DNA of 64,000 nt from Pseudomonadota bacterium (GCA_018830485.1 JAHJRQ010000021.1:1-64000), one strand, 5' to 3'; counted from the stretch's first letter, positions 53,608-64,000 are shown. Translations and numbers: made by a program. The notes: generated by a model not told the origin, from the letters alone.

Positions 53608-56061
53608 TTGCCGCGTCCCATCCCACCAAAAAACCATCTCAAGCAGTTCGAGGCCATCCGCCGGGAACTGAAAAAAACCGTTCTCGACCAGGACGATGCC
53701 ATCGACGAGGTGGTGGATGCCTTCATCCATATGGCCTTCCTCCCGCCCAAGGAAGCTCCGCCAAAGGCGATTTTCACCTTCCTCGGGGCACCGGGCGTGG
53801 GCAAGATCTATCTGGCCCGGGTGCTCTGCTCCATGCTCAAAGAGCATGGGGGGTTCAAACATTTTGATCTCGAACGGTACAGCGAAGCGGAAAACGCCGA
53901 CCAGCTCCTCGCCCCCCAGGTGGTGGGCGAGGAGATCAAGGAAGGCGAACTGATCCGCTTTCTCCGCGCAACCCCCCGCGCCATCATCCTCTTTGAATCC
54001 ATCGAAATGGCGAGCAATCAGTTGCAGATGGCGCTGCTCGACCTGATCAGCAAGGAGGATCCGGACAACGGCATCAACTGCCGGGAGGTCATCTTCATCT
54101 TCACCTCCACCCTGAGCAGCGTCCTTTACCAGAGCAAGGAGTTTCAGGCCGCCTTCCGGCGCAGCAAGGCCAGGGCCCAGGGGTTGATCATGGAGACAAT
54201 CGCCAAGGAAAAGAAGGTGGCAGGCGAGGTGATTCAGGAGGCGATCACCCCGAAGCTCCTCTCCACCCTGGCCCAGAACTATATCATCCTCTTCAACCGT
54301 TTGGGCATCAATGCCATGGTCCGCATTGGCACTGATTCCCTGCTGCAACTGGCCGGCCACTTCCGGCAAAAAGGCATTGAGCTTGAATTCCCGGAGCTTA
54401 CGGATCTGGTCACCCTACTGGTGCTCGCCCTGGGTCCGGCGATTACCGCCAAAAAGGTGAAGCAGAAGCTGCCCGACGAGGTGCTTTTCAAGATCACCCG
54501 GTTTCTGCGACATTTGCCAGCCGCACCGGCCCGAATTGCCTTCAAGGTAACGAAAAAGGCCGAGGCCTCGCTGCACAAGCTTTCGGAGGCAGGCGAACAG
54601 CTCCTGCCCCAGATATACAAGAACAACCAAACCGTGGAGCTGACCTGGAAGGAGTACCAGCTTGGAGAAAAACTCATCTTCAGCCTGGACAAGGCGGAAA
54701 CCCGCGCCCTGCCGGTCAGCAAGGGGTTGTTGCGCAGCGAACGACCGGCCGTCGAATTCTCCGAGATCGGCTTTGAAAATATTGCCGGCAACCGCCAGAC
54801 CAAAACCACCCTGAAGCAGATCATCACCACCCTGAAAAAACCCGAGCTGGTGAAAAAATTTTCCATCAGCATGCCCAAGGGCATGTTGCTCCATGGACCG
54901 CCGGGGGTGGGAAAAACCTTGCTGGGCAAAGCCTTTGCCCGGGAGGCCGGCCGGCCCTATATCCATGTTTCCCGCACCGAGCTGTTTGACTCGGAATACA
55001 TCCGCCTGGTCTATCTCAAAGCGCGGGAATACGCCCCCAGTATCGTTTTCCTGGACGGCATTGATGTCAAGGGCTTGATGGAAGGAGTGCTGACCAGCGT
55101 GCCTTCCGACCAAATCGCCCTTGAAATCGACGCCCTTTCCGACGACCCGGAGGAATCGGTGTTCACCGTGGTCACGGCGGTAAGCCGAGAGGAGGTGCCG
55201 CCGCTGCTCATCGAACCTGACCGCATCGACACCTTTGTCGAAGCGCCGGAGCTTGACCGGGAGGCGCGGCGCTTCTTCGTCGAGCAGATTTTGAAAAAGC
55301 CCAATAACGGCAAAATCGATGTGGACAAGGTGGTGCGCTACATCTCGGGAATGAACGGCTACGAATTGCAGCGCATCGGCAAGGAAGCCTCCCTTCACGC
55401 CATCCGCCACGGCCTGAAGTGCATCAGCGAAGAGATCCTCATCGAGCAGATCAACATCATCAAGTACGGCTCCAGGCTTGAAAAAACGCATATCCGCAAC
55501 CTGGAGGAAGACCTGCGCCTGACCGCCTTCCACGAGGCCGGGCATGCGGTGCTCTCCTGCCTGCTGCTGCCGAACACCAAAATCGAGCAGGTGACCATTG
55601 CCCCGCGCCTGCGGGTTCTGGGCTTTATTTCTTACAGCTTCGAGGATTTTCCCAGCAACCTCTCGAAAGAAGAGATGTTCAACAACATCTGCGTGCTCAT
55701 GGCCGGAAGAACGGCGAGCATGAAAAAATTCGGGGCCAAGGGCATGGACACCGGCGCGGCCGGCGATCTTGAGGAGGCGACGCACCAGGCCTACACCGCC
55801 ATCGCCAACCTGGGCATGGACGAGGAGTTGGGTTTCGTCCATGCCGACACCCTGAGCCGCAACGTGAACAAAGACTTTTTTCGGGAGGTGGTGGAGCGCC
55901 AGGTCCGCCTCTGGATCGATAAGGCCACGCGAAAGGCCGGGGAAATGGTGGAGGCCCACTGGCAGCAGATAGAGACCCTGGCAAACATCCTGATCCGACA
56001 GGAGATCGTCGATGGCGGGGAGCTTGAAAGGATCATGCAGAAGAAAATGGGCGCGAAGTAG
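53608..56061 (+). CDS. Soluble FtsH-like metalloprotease with two degenerate AAA modules
   Basis: An 817-residue protein with no membrane helix. Module 1 (about 15-300) resembles the ClpB second AAA domain, but Walker A is GAPGVGKIY (Ile67 for Thr/Ser) and Walker B is ILFESIE. Module 2 (about 385-600) resembles FtsH with intact Walker A GPPGVGKTLL near 435 but Walker B FLDGID (Gly for Glu) and no clear arginine finger in the VSREEVPPLLIEPDRID region. The M41 protease part is complete: HEAGH at 642-646 and Asp720 in GAAGDLEEAT. It may act as a weak or ATP-gated protease. TTG at 53608 is chosen for GAGGGAG 7 bp upstream; a TTG at 53536 adds 24 codons. It diverges from the RiPP-like pair. Confidence 0.85.
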   Translation: MPRPIPPKNHLKQFEAIRRELKKTVLDQDDAIDEVVDAFIHMAFLPPKEAPPKAIFTFLGAPGVGKIYLARVLCSMLKEHGGFKHFDLERYSEAENADQLLAPQVVGEEIKEGELIRFLRATPRAIILFESIEMASNQLQMALLDLISKEDPDNGINCREVIFIFTSTLSSVLYQSKEFQAAFRRSKARAQGLIMETIAKEKKVAGEVIQEAITPKLLSTLAQNYIILFNRLGINAMVRIGTDSLLQLAGHFRQKGIELEFPELTDLVTLLVLALGPAITAKKVKQKLPDEVLFKITRFLRHLPAAPARIAFKVTKKAEASLHKLSEAGEQLLPQIYKNNQTVELTWKEYQLGEKLIFSLDKAETRALPVSKGLLRSERPAVEFSEIGFENIAGNRQTKTTLKQIITTLKKPELVKKFSISMPKGMLLHGPPGVGKTLLGKAFAREAGRPYIHVSRTELFDSEYIRLVYLKAREYAPSIVFLDGIDVKGLMEGVLTSVPSDQIALEIDALSDDPEESVFTVVTAVSREEVPPLLIEPDRIDTFVEAPELDREARRFFVEQILKKPNNGKIDVDKVVRYISGMNGYELQRIGKEASLHAIRHGLKCISEEILIEQINIIKYGSRLEKTHIRNLEEDLRLTAFHEAGHAVLSCLLLPNTKIEQVTIAPRLRVLGFISYSFEDFPSNLSKEEMFNNICVLMAGRTASMKKFGAKGMDTGAAGDLEEATHQAYTAIANLGMDEELGFVHADTLSRNVNKDFFREVVERQVRLWIDKATRKAGEMVEAHWQQIETLANILIRQEIVDGGELERIMQKKMGAK

Positions 56062-56105
56062 GATAACCGTGTAATTTTTCCTGTTTTTCAAAAGGATACA
56101 GAACC

Positions 56106-57068
56106 ATGCACCGCATTCTTGTCACAGGCGCAACGGGTCAGATCGGTTCGGAACTGGTGCCCGCCTTGCGCGCACGGTATGGCGCGGCCAATGTCGTCGC
56201 CGCGGGCCACAAGAAAACCCCGATGCCGGAACTGCGCGAGGCCGGTCCCTATGCAACCCTGGACATCCTTGAGCGCGGTGCGCTTGCTGCCCTGGTCGAG
56301 CTGGAACGGATCGACACCATCTACCACCTGGCCGCCCTGCTCTCCGCCAAGGCCGAGACGGATCCCCAGCTCGCCTGGGAGATCAACATGGGCGGGCTGG
56401 TCAATGTGCTGGAGGTGGCCCGCCTCGGCAACTGCGCGGTCTTTCACCCCAGCTCCATCGGGGTCTTCGGCCCCTCCACCCCGCCCGACCGACCCCCCCA
56501 GGTGACCATCCAGCGCCCCAACACCATGTACGGGGTAACCAAGGTGAGCGGCGAGCTGCTCTGCGACTACTATCACCGCCGTTACGGCCTGGACACCAGG
56601 GGCATCCGCTTTCCCGGCCTTATCTCCCACAAAACCGCGCCCGGCGGCGGCACCACCGATTATGCGGTGGAGATCTTTTCCGCCGCCATCAAGTACAAGC
56701 AATACACCTGCTTCCTGCGGCCGGGAACCTCATTGGACATGATGTACATGCCAGACGCCATCCGGGCGGCCATGGAGATCATGGAGGCCAAACCGGAAAA
56801 GCTCCACCATCGCAACGCCTACAACCTTACGGCCATGAGCTTTGCCCCGGAAAAGCTGGCTGCGGAAATCGCCCGTCACATCCCGGACTTTATTATGCTT
56901 TATCAGCCGGACCCGATCCGCCAGGCCATTGCCGACTCCTGGCCCAACAGCCTGGACGACAGCGCCGCCCGTGCGGACTGGGGCTGGCAGCCGCGATACA
57001 CCCTTGCCGAAATGACCAGGGAAATGCTGGCCGCCCTCTCCGGTTCAGGAGCCAGCCATGAGCCTTGA
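56106..57068 (+). CDS. L-threonine 3-dehydrogenase, NAD-dependent epimerase type
   Basis: This 320-residue short-chain dehydrogenase has the Rossmann motif GATGQIGSELVPAL at the N-terminus and the YGVTKVSGELL catalytic Tyr/Lys. The sequence (RGIRFPGLISHKTAPGGGTTDYAVEIF) matches UDP-galactose-4-epimerase-like threonine dehydrogenases, which oxidise threonine to 2-amino-3-ketobutyrate. The next gene, overlapping by 11 bp, encodes the CoA ligase that uses this product, which supports the call. Confidence 0.92.
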   Translation: MHRILVTGATGQIGSELVPALRARYGAANVVAAGHKKTPMPELREAGPYATLDILERGALAALVELERIDTIYHLAALLSAKAETDPQLAWEINMGGLVNVLEVARLGNCAVFHPSSIGVFGPSTPPDRPPQVTIQRPNTMYGVTKVSGELLCDYYHRRYGLDTRGIRFPGLISHKTAPGGGTTDYAVEIFSAAIKYKQYTCFLRPGTSLDMMYMPDAIRAAMEIMEAKPEKLHHRNAYNLTAMSFAPEKLAAEIARHIPDFIMLYQPDPIRQAIADSWPNSLDDSAARADWGWQPRYTLAEMTREMLAALSGSGASHEP

Positions 57069-58317
57069 CAAGATTCGCCCGCTATTCACCGCCACCCTTG
57101 CCACCCTGGATAAGCAGGCTACCCGCAAGGGCAGCGAGCGGGTGCTCGTTGCCATCATCCCGGCACAATCGGGCTTGGGCCCCCGCTGCCTCCTGGCCGG
57201 TTATGGAGAGCGGGCGTTTCTGCGGATGAACTCCAACTCCTACCTGGGGCTCTCCCAGCACCCGGCAGTACTTTGGGCGGCGGAGGAGGCGGCACGGCGT
57301 TTCGGCGCAGGCCCCGGGGCGGTGCGCTTTATCAGCGGCACCTGCCTGGCGCACACGGAACTGGAAGAAAAGCTGGCTCGCTTCCACGGCCGCGGGGCAG
57401 GGATGCTCATGAGCTCCGCCTATGCCACGGTGATGGGGGCGCTGCCCCGGCTGGTCACGGAAGAAACCGTGGTTATCAGCGATGCGTTGAACCACAACTG
57501 CATCATCAATGGTATCCGCTTGGCGCAGCCCGCTGCCAAGGCGATATACCGCCATCTGGACCTGGAGGATCTTGCGGCACGGCTGGAGGAATTCCGGGGG
57601 AAGGCAAGACGGGCTGTGGTGGTTACCGACGGGGTCTTCAGCATGCGGGGCGACCACGCGCCGCTGGCCGATTTGAGCGCGCTCTGCTCCCGTTTTGAAA
57701 ACGATTTTCCCGAGGGGGTCATCACCATGGCCGACGACTCCCACGGTGTCGGCGCCTTTGGCCAAAGCGGCCGGGGCACCGAGGAGCACACCCATGGCCG
57801 GGTGGATGTCCTGATCGGCACTCTGGGCAAGGGTTTCGGCGTCAACGGCGGCTATGTGGTGGGGGATGCGCTCTTCATCGACTACCTGCGGGAAACCACG
57901 CCCTTCTATATCTACTCAAACCCCATCACCCCGGCGGAGGCCGCAGCAGCAGGCAAGGCGCTGGACATCGTCGACAGCGGCGAAGGTTCGCTCCTGCTTA
58001 AAAAATTGCGTACCCTCAGAACATTTCTTGCCGACGGCCTACACGCCTTGGGCTACGAGAGCATTGCCGGGGCCCACCCCATTGTGCCGCTCCTGGTCCG
58101 CGACACCGCCAAGACCGCGAGCCTGGCGGCACACCTCTTCAACCACGGCATCCTTGCCACCGGCCTCAACTACCCGGTGGTTCCCAAGGGCGACGAAGAG
58201 ATCCGTTTCCAGCTCAACGCCGGCCACACCCAACAGGATATCGAGTTTCTCCTGAAGGCGCTGCAATCCTTCCGCGAGCACACAGAACCCAAGGACAAAA
58301 TCCCGCTCACCCCTTGA
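57058..58317 (+). CDS. kbl: 2-amino-3-ketobutyrate CoA ligase (glycine C-acetyltransferase) or related alpha-oxoamine synthase
   Basis: This 419-residue PLP enzyme of the alpha-oxoamine synthase family splits 2-amino-3-ketobutyrate with CoA into glycine and acetyl-CoA. Motifs: NSNSYLGLSQHPAVL near 57, GTCLAHTELEEKLARF, DDSHGVGAFGQSGRGT near 225 and the PLP lysine in IGTLGKGFGVNGGY near 258. 8-amino-7-oxononanoate synthase is similar, but the upstream threonine dehydrogenase favours threonine catabolism. Its end overlaps that of convergent rtcB by 11 bp. Confidence 0.9.
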   Translation: MSLDKIRPLFTATLATLDKQATRKGSERVLVAIIPAQSGLGPRCLLAGYGERAFLRMNSNSYLGLSQHPAVLWAAEEAARRFGAGPGAVRFISGTCLAHTELEEKLARFHGRGAGMLMSSAYATVMGALPRLVTEETVVISDALNHNCIINGIRLAQPAAKAIYRHLDLEDLAARLEEFRGKARRAVVVTDGVFSMRGDHAPLADLSALCSRFENDFPEGVITMADDSHGVGAFGQSGRGTEEHTHGRVDVLIGTLGKGFGVNGGYVVGDALFIDYLRETTPFYIYSNPITPAEAAAAGKALDIVDSGEGSLLLKKLRTLRTFLADGLHALGYESIAGAHPIVPLLVRDTAKTASLAAHLFNHGILATGLNYPVVPKGDEEIRFQLNAGHTQQDIEFLLKALQSFREHTEPKDKIPLTP

Positions 58318-59476
58318 TCACCGCCAAAGGGCGCAACTCCTCCAGCACCTCCACCAGATCCAACTGGTTGTCGATGACCTCGTCGATGTCCTTATAGGCG
58401 CCGGCCGCCTCTTCCAGGTCGCTGACCGAACGGACGGCATGGATAATCCCCTGCTCGTCCAGCCTTTTTTTTTCCTGGTCCAGATCCAGCTGCCGCTGCG
58501 CCTGCTTGCGCCCCATTTTTCTGCCCGCACCGTGGGCGCACGACTCGAAGCTTTCCTTGTTGCCCCTGCCCCGCACGATATAACTGGGGGTGCCCTGAGA
58601 GCCCGGGACAATGCCGATCTCCCCGGCCTGGGCCCGGGTCGCACCCTTGCGATGGACTATGACATTTTTGCCGAAATGCTCCTCCATGGCCGCGTAATTA
58701 TGGGCGATATTGATCATCGGCTCAAAGGATACCGGTTGCACCACGGAGAGGATGGCATCCTTGACCCGCTCCATCATCATCTTCCTGTTGGCATAGGCGA
58801 ACTCGACGCAGAAGCGCATCTCATGCAAATAGATCTGCCCGGCCGGGCTGTTGATGGGCAAGAAGGCCAATTGCCAGTTGGGCGGGATCCTGGAGCCCCA
58901 CTTCCTGTTCAGCTCCATGGCTAACCGGTTGTAATAGTTGGCAACCTTAAAGCCGAGGTTGCGGCTGCCGGAATGCACCATCAGCCAGACATGGCCGTCA
59001 TTGCCCTTCTGGATCTCGATGAAATGGTTGCCGCCGCCCAGGGTGCCGAGCTGGGTGAGGGCGCTGCTGTATTCCCGGGCAATAACCGTCAGTTGCTCCA
59101 GGGGAATCTCGGACTTGGGCATGAGCCTGCGATCCTGCCCCCTGTCATGATGCTTGAAGCCAAGGGGGATGGTCCGTCTGATCTCGGTCAGGACCGCCTT
59201 GAGCTTATACGCGGATAGACCGGTGAGGGAGGTGCGCACGGCGCACATGCCGCAGCCGATATCAACACCGACCGCATTGGGGATAACCATCTCTTCCGAG
59301 GCCATGACCCCGCCGATGGGCATGCCATACCCCTGATGGGCATCGGGCATAACGGCGACATGCCTGAAAACAAAAGGCAGATTGGCAAGATTCTTGACCT
59401 GGGCCATGGCTCCGGAGTCCATGTCGTCGAGCCAGAGCTTGATCGCGGTTTTTTCGGAAGTAATGACCTTTTTCAT
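58307..59476 (-). CDS. rtcB: RNA-splicing ligase RtcB
   Basis: This 389-residue GTP- and Mn-dependent ligase joins 2',3'-cyclic phosphate or 3'-phosphate RNA ends to 5'-OH ends in tRNA or rRNA repair. Motifs: MPDAHQGYGMPIGGV, VGVDIGCGMCAVR, GTLGGGNHFIEIQ, HSGSRNLGF, GIVPGSQGTPSYIV and CAHGAGRKMGR, whose His is the guanylylated residue. The ATG at 59476 gives MKKVI, the usual start region; nine further codons in frame are less likely. No rtcR or rtcA is adjacent. Confidence 0.97.
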   Translation of the reverse strand: MKKVITSEKTAIKLWLDDMDSGAMAQVKNLANLPFVFRHVAVMPDAHQGYGMPIGGVMASEEMVIPNAVGVDIGCGMCAVRTSLTGLSAYKLKAVLTEIRRTIPLGFKHHDRGQDRRLMPKSEIPLEQLTVIAREYSSALTQLGTLGGGNHFIEIQKGNDGHVWLMVHSGSRNLGFKVANYYNRLAMELNRKWGSRIPPNWQLAFLPINSPAGQIYLHEMRFCVEFAYANRKMMMERVKDAILSVVQPVSFEPMINIAHNYAAMEEHFGKNVIVHRKGATRAQAGEIGIVPGSQGTPSYIVRGRGNKESFESCAHGAGRKMGRKQAQRQLDLDQEKKRLDEQGIIHAVRSVSDLEEAAGAYKDIDEVIDNQLDLVEVLEELRPLAVIKG

Positions 59477-59705
59477 TGTTCCGCCCTCCTGTTTTGGCCG
59501 CAAAACGACGTCATGACCAATTCGCCTTGCATGCCGCGCCCCCTGTTGCTCCTCATACTGTAGTAGTCAGAGCGCACATCCGCAAAGCGAAATAAACGAG
59601 CCGATCGGAATAAGGAGATATCGTCTGCATATCAAGCCTCTTGCAAAAAGAGGAAAAGCCCCTTCTGCAGACTCAGGGTGAACGGTAACCCTCTTGAAAT
59701 CATAA

Positions 59706-59856
59706 GGGAGCCTTGAAAAATTCAAGGCTCCTGTGCGGGGCAAGGACGCCCCGTCATTTTCAGCCACTTACGTTGCTGAAAATGTGAGCAAAGCCAAAAC
59801 TTGTTTTGGTTTTGCGGCTTGAAAAATCAACAGGGAGTTGATTTTTCAAGGTTCCC
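59706..59856. repeat. 151-bp element of stacked hairpins (MITE-like), in a 628-bp gene-free gap
   Basis: The outer ends are near inverted copies: GGGAGCCTTGAAAAATTC at 59706 and GATTTTTCAAGGTTCCC ending 59856. Within lie five consecutive hairpins: 59707-59731 (11-bp stem), 59736-59753 (CGGGGC/GCCCCG), 59755-59784 (10-bp stem), 59794-59809 (CCAAAAC/GTTTTGG) and 59818-59850 (13-bp stem). The rest of the gap 59477-60104 holds degraded repeat-like sequence near 59878-59925 (inverted CTTCGACA/TGTCGAAG) and the promoter of the PerR-type gene. No coding gene is seen. Confidence 0.85.
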
Positions 59857-60030
59857 ATAATAGTTTCTTCTTCCGTTCATGCTGATCCCTTCGACACGCT
59901 CAAAAGAGCCCTGTCGAAGCACAATAAACCATTTTGCTAGGGCCTCTATCATTCGATTATTCTTTTCTTTTCCGAAGAAAGCCCCGGGGAAAGATGCTTT
60001 CTCCCGGTCAAACTCCCTGGTGCAACGCCC

Positions 60031-60060
60031 TTGACCAAAAGGGGGAAGAACCAGTATAAT
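60031..60060 (+). promoter_or_regulatory. Sigma-70-type promoter of the PerR-type gene
   Basis: TTGACC (60031-60036), 18-bp spacer, perfect TATAAT (60055-60060). The transcript would start near 60067, about 38 nt before the ATG, with AGAGAGAGGT as ribosome binding site. Confidence 0.7.
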
Positions 60061-60104
60061 AGTTTTCAAATTTCAACATCTTTTCCCGAGAGAGAGGTAA
60101 CTCC

Positions 60105-60563
60105 ATGCTCGACCAGGATGAACAATCCCTGCATTCTCGGTTCACCGATTTTGAAAAATTCTGCCGGAAAAAGGGTCTTAAAATGACCCACCAGCGGCTG
60201 GAAATCTATCGCGAATTGCTCACTTCCAGCGATCACCCCACCGTTGAAGCTCTTTTCCTGCGAGTGCGGAAACGCATCCCCACCATCTCTCTGGATACCG
60301 TCTACCGGACCCTTGCCTTGCTGGAAGAAGCCGGAATGACCAACCGCATCCAAACCTCAGAAGGGCTCACCCGGTTTGAATCGGACTACGGCGTCCACCA
60401 CCATCTGACCTGCAAAAAATGCCAGAAAATCGAGGACTTCATATGGGAATCCTTTGACACTATGCTCCTGCCCCCGGAATTGGAAGCATGGGGCACTATC
60501 CAGACGCGGAATATCGTGGCCGAAGGAATCTGCAAAGATTGCCTCAAAAAAGAAAAAAAATAA
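60105..60563 (+). CDS. Fur-family peroxide-type regulator (PerR-like)
   Basis: This 152-residue Fur-family repressor has a winged-helix N-terminus (KKGLKMTHQRLEIYRELL and VYRTLALLEEAGM) and a dimerisation domain with HHHLTCKKCQKI and a second CxxC in ICKDCLKK, the structural zinc site of PerR/Zur/Fur. Genes for rubrerythrin and catalase-peroxidase follow immediately, so a peroxide-sensing PerR role is inferred. A 7-1-7 palindrome of PerR-box shape lies between it and the first rubrerythrin. Confidence 0.9.
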   Translation: MLDQDEQSLHSRFTDFEKFCRKKGLKMTHQRLEIYRELLTSSDHPTVEALFLRVRKRIPTISLDTVYRTLALLEEAGMTNRIQTSEGLTRFESDYGVHHHLTCKKCQKIEDFIWESFDTMLLPPELEAWGTIQTRNIVAEGICKDCLKKEKK

Positions 60564-60589
60564 TAAAGTGATTTTTTTGTTGCCTTTAA

Positions 60590-60604
60590 TAAGAATAATT
60601 CTTA
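60590..60604. promoter_or_regulatory. PerR-box-like operator (7-1-7 palindrome)
   Basis: TAAGAATAATTCTTA is a perfect 7-1-7 inverted repeat, the geometry of PerR/Fur boxes (TTATAATNATTATAA in Bacillus). It lies 50 bp upstream of the rubrerythrin -35 element, directly after the gene for a PerR-like protein. Confidence 0.6.
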
Positions 60605-60653
60605 AATAGTATTATAACATAACAATTCCCTTCAAGGCTTGCTTTCCTTGGAA

Positions 60654-60681
60654 TTGATAAGGTAGTAACTCTGTTTATAAT
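60654..60681 (+). promoter_or_regulatory. Sigma-70-type promoter of the rubrerythrin-katG unit
   Basis: TTGATA (60654-60659), 16-bp spacer, perfect TATAAT (60676-60681). The -10 region continues as TTATAATTAATAGG, itself resembling half of a PerR box, so repressor binding could overlap the polymerase site. Start codon is about 30 nt beyond the expected start point. Confidence 0.7.
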
Positions 60682-60716
60682 TAATAGGTAACTCCAGTGT
60701 ACCAAGAGAGGCGCAG

Positions 60717-61211
60717 ATGAACAAGACGATGAAAAATCTCAAGGAGGCGTTTGCCGGAGAGTCCATGGCAAACCGGAAGTATCTGGCCTTTGCCCGACAG
60801 GCGGAAAAAGAGGGGCACTCCCAGGTTGCCAGGCTTTTCCGCGCGGCGGCTGAGGCGGAGACAATCCATGCCCACAACCACCTGCGGGCCATGGGCGGCA
60901 TCAAGAGCACGGCGGAAAATCTTAAGGAAGCCATTGCCGGCGAGGAGTACGAATTCACCGACATGTATCCGCCCATGATTGAGGATGCCAAGGCAGAGGG
61001 CAATAAGGCAGCCGAGCAGGTGCTTTCCTATGCCAATGCTGTGGAGAAAACCCACGGAGCACTGTACCGGAAGGCCCTGGAAAACCTCGGGTCCCTCGCG
61101 GAGGTGGACTACCATGTCTGCTCTGTCTGCGGCCATACCTGCGAAAACGAGCCGCCGGAAAAGTGCCCCGTCTGCGGGGCACTTGCCAATGCCTTTTTCA
61201 AGGTCGACTGA
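60717..61211 (+). CDS. Rubrerythrin
   Basis: This 164-residue non-haem di-iron protein reduces hydrogen peroxide in anaerobes. The N-terminal ferritin-like four-helix domain supplies diiron ligands (EAFAGESMANRKYLAF, EAETIHAHNHLR, EEYEFTDMYPPM). The C-terminal rubredoxin-like domain has CSVCGHTC and CPVCGAL for the Fe(Cys)4 centre. It is shorter than classic rubrerythrin (about 190) but complete. It lies under a promoter and a PerR-like box. Confidence 0.95.
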   Translation: MNKTMKNLKEAFAGESMANRKYLAFARQAEKEGHSQVARLFRAAAEAETIHAHNHLRAMGGIKSTAENLKEAIAGEEYEFTDMYPPMIEDAKAEGNKAAEQVLSYANAVEKTHGALYRKALENLGSLAEVDYHVCSVCGHTCENEPPEKCPVCGALANAFFKVD

Positions 61212-61274
61212 GCCTGACATCTGGTCATGCACAAAAATCCCAGCCAAGCCGTGCAACACCTTTGTTAGCTGTGA

Positions 61275-63497
<2,223 letters not shown>

Positions 63498-63532
63498 CGG
63501 ATTTTACCAGGACCCTGATCCACGCCTCACAG

Positions 63533-63561
63533 CCCGCGTCAGGATAATATCCTGGCGCGGG
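63533..63561. repeat. 29-bp palindrome between katG and the second rubrerythrin
   Basis: CCCGCGTCAGGATAATATCCTGGCGCGGG is an almost perfect palindrome (one G-T pair per arm when transcribed). No T run follows, so it is more like an mRNA-stabilising or REP-type hairpin than a terminator. Confidence 0.7.
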
Positions 63562-63632
63562 CGACGGGACAGCGGTCGGAATGCCTGAAACCCCATTTAT
63601 TCAAACACAATTCAAGAAAAAGGAAAAGCACC

Positions 63633-64000
63633 ATGGCGAAACTACCGGGCTCACAGACTGAAAAAAACATCCTCACCGCCTTTGCCGGAGAATCCCAAGC
63701 GCGCAACCGCTACACCTACTTTGCCTCCAAGGCAAAAAAGGACGGCTTTGTGCAGATTGCCGACATCTTTGAGGAGACTGCCAACCAGGAAAAGGAGCAC
63801 GCCAAGCGGCTCTTCAAGATGCTGCAGGGCGGCGAGGTGATGATCACCGCCGCTTTCCCCGCAGGGATGATCGGGGCCACCCCGGACAATCTGAAGGAAG
63901 CGGCGGCCGGAGAAAAACATGAATACTCCATCATGTATCCCGGTTTTGCCACCGTGGCCAGGGACGAGGGCTTCATCGAAATCGCCGATGTCTTCATGGC
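63633..64000 (+). CDS. Second rubrerythrin-family protein (truncated by window edge)
   Basis: The first 122 codons are present, beginning MAKLPGSQTEKNILTAF. Diiron ligands of the ferritin-like domain are visible in AFAGESQARNRYTYFA, ETANQEKEHAKRLF, GEKHEYSIMYPGFA and the following EIADVF helix. Sequence differs clearly from the first rubrerythrin, so it is a separate paralogue and not a recent duplication. AAAAAGGA lies 9 bp before the ATG. The C-terminal rubredoxin domain, if any, is outside the window. Confidence 0.93.
   Translation, partial: MAKLPGSQTEKNILTAFAGESQARNRYTYFASKAKKDGFVQIADIFEETANQEKEHAKRLFKMLQGGEVMITAAFPAGMIGATPDNLKEAAAGEKHEYSIMYPGFATVARDEGFIEIADVFM

Noticed and set aside
54415-56091. 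558-codon open frame antisense to the FtsH-like gene
   Set aside because: No family features; the opposite strand has clear AAA and M41 motifs.
59706-59856. CRISPR array
   Set aside because: The hairpins differ from one another in sequence and length; there are no identical direct repeats with unique spacers.
63533-63561. Rho-independent terminator after katG
   Set aside because: The palindrome is strong but no T run follows on either strand.

Overview
The window (about 57% GC by eye) looks like a chromosomal segment of a motile, Gram-negative Desulfobacterota bacterium, most likely related to the Desulfobulbales. That placement is inference. It rests on a UshA-like multihaem cytochrome with an in-frame UGA and a textbook bacterial SECIS hairpin, a sigma-54-controlled flagellar cluster, an Fe-S/DUF3786 protein, rubrerythrins beside a PerR-type regulator, and a two-subunit class I fumarase.

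Layout. 1-315: the left end of an IS256-family element, then tRNA-Thr(CGT) with its own terminator. 456-7840: an orphan NtrC-family regulator, a PP-loop tRNA-thiolation-like gene coupled to recN, a BepA-like M48 protease with TPRs, and an HDOD protein. 8130-13525: a compact signalling operon (FHA, Ser/Thr kinase with WD40 repeats, PP2C phosphatase, a small XXXCH-type protein, an Fe-S/DUF3786 protein). 13651-16651: rarA and the selenocytochrome. 16721-19222: grpE-dnaK without adjacent hrcA or dnaJ. 19573-20334: an exported beta-carbonic-anhydrase-like protein lacking its zinc ligands. 20497-33886: a 13 kb one-directional flagellar cluster (FleQ-like regulator, TPR protein, sensor kinase, NtrC-type regulator, a sigma-54 promoter, then flgB-flgC-fliE-F-G-H-I-J-motE and a terminator). 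34084-38553: ftsE-ftsX-EnvC-like-ctpA, a cell-wall and division unit. 38675-45731 (minus strand): fumarase subunits, PilZ protein, panB, ruvB-ruvA-ruvC, yebC, rlmE. 46059-51377: exported isochorismatase fold, NDH-2, an NrfJ-like OB protein, AI-2E family permease, metallophosphoesterase. 51415-56061: a candidate RiPP locus, described below. 56106-58317: threonine dehydrogenase and 2-amino-3-ketobutyrate CoA ligase. 58307-59476: rtcB. 60105-64000: peroxide defence (PerR/Fur, rubrerythrin, katG, second rubrerythrin cut by the window edge).

Most unusual content. (1) A 232-residue protein ends in 18 cysteines placed almost perfectly every fourth residue and lies 10 bp before a radical SAM/SPASM enzyme; divergent from the pair is a soluble FtsH-like metalloprotease with two degenerate AAA modules. 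I regard this as the best candidate for an undescribed system. (2) The UGA/SECIS cytochrome. (3) A flagellar sensor kinase whose phospho-acceptor His is Gln. (4) Several enzyme folds that have lost catalytic residues. (5) Two structured, MITE-like palindromic elements, one of which supplies the ruvC stop codon.

All assignments come from reading motifs and context; no database search was possible.
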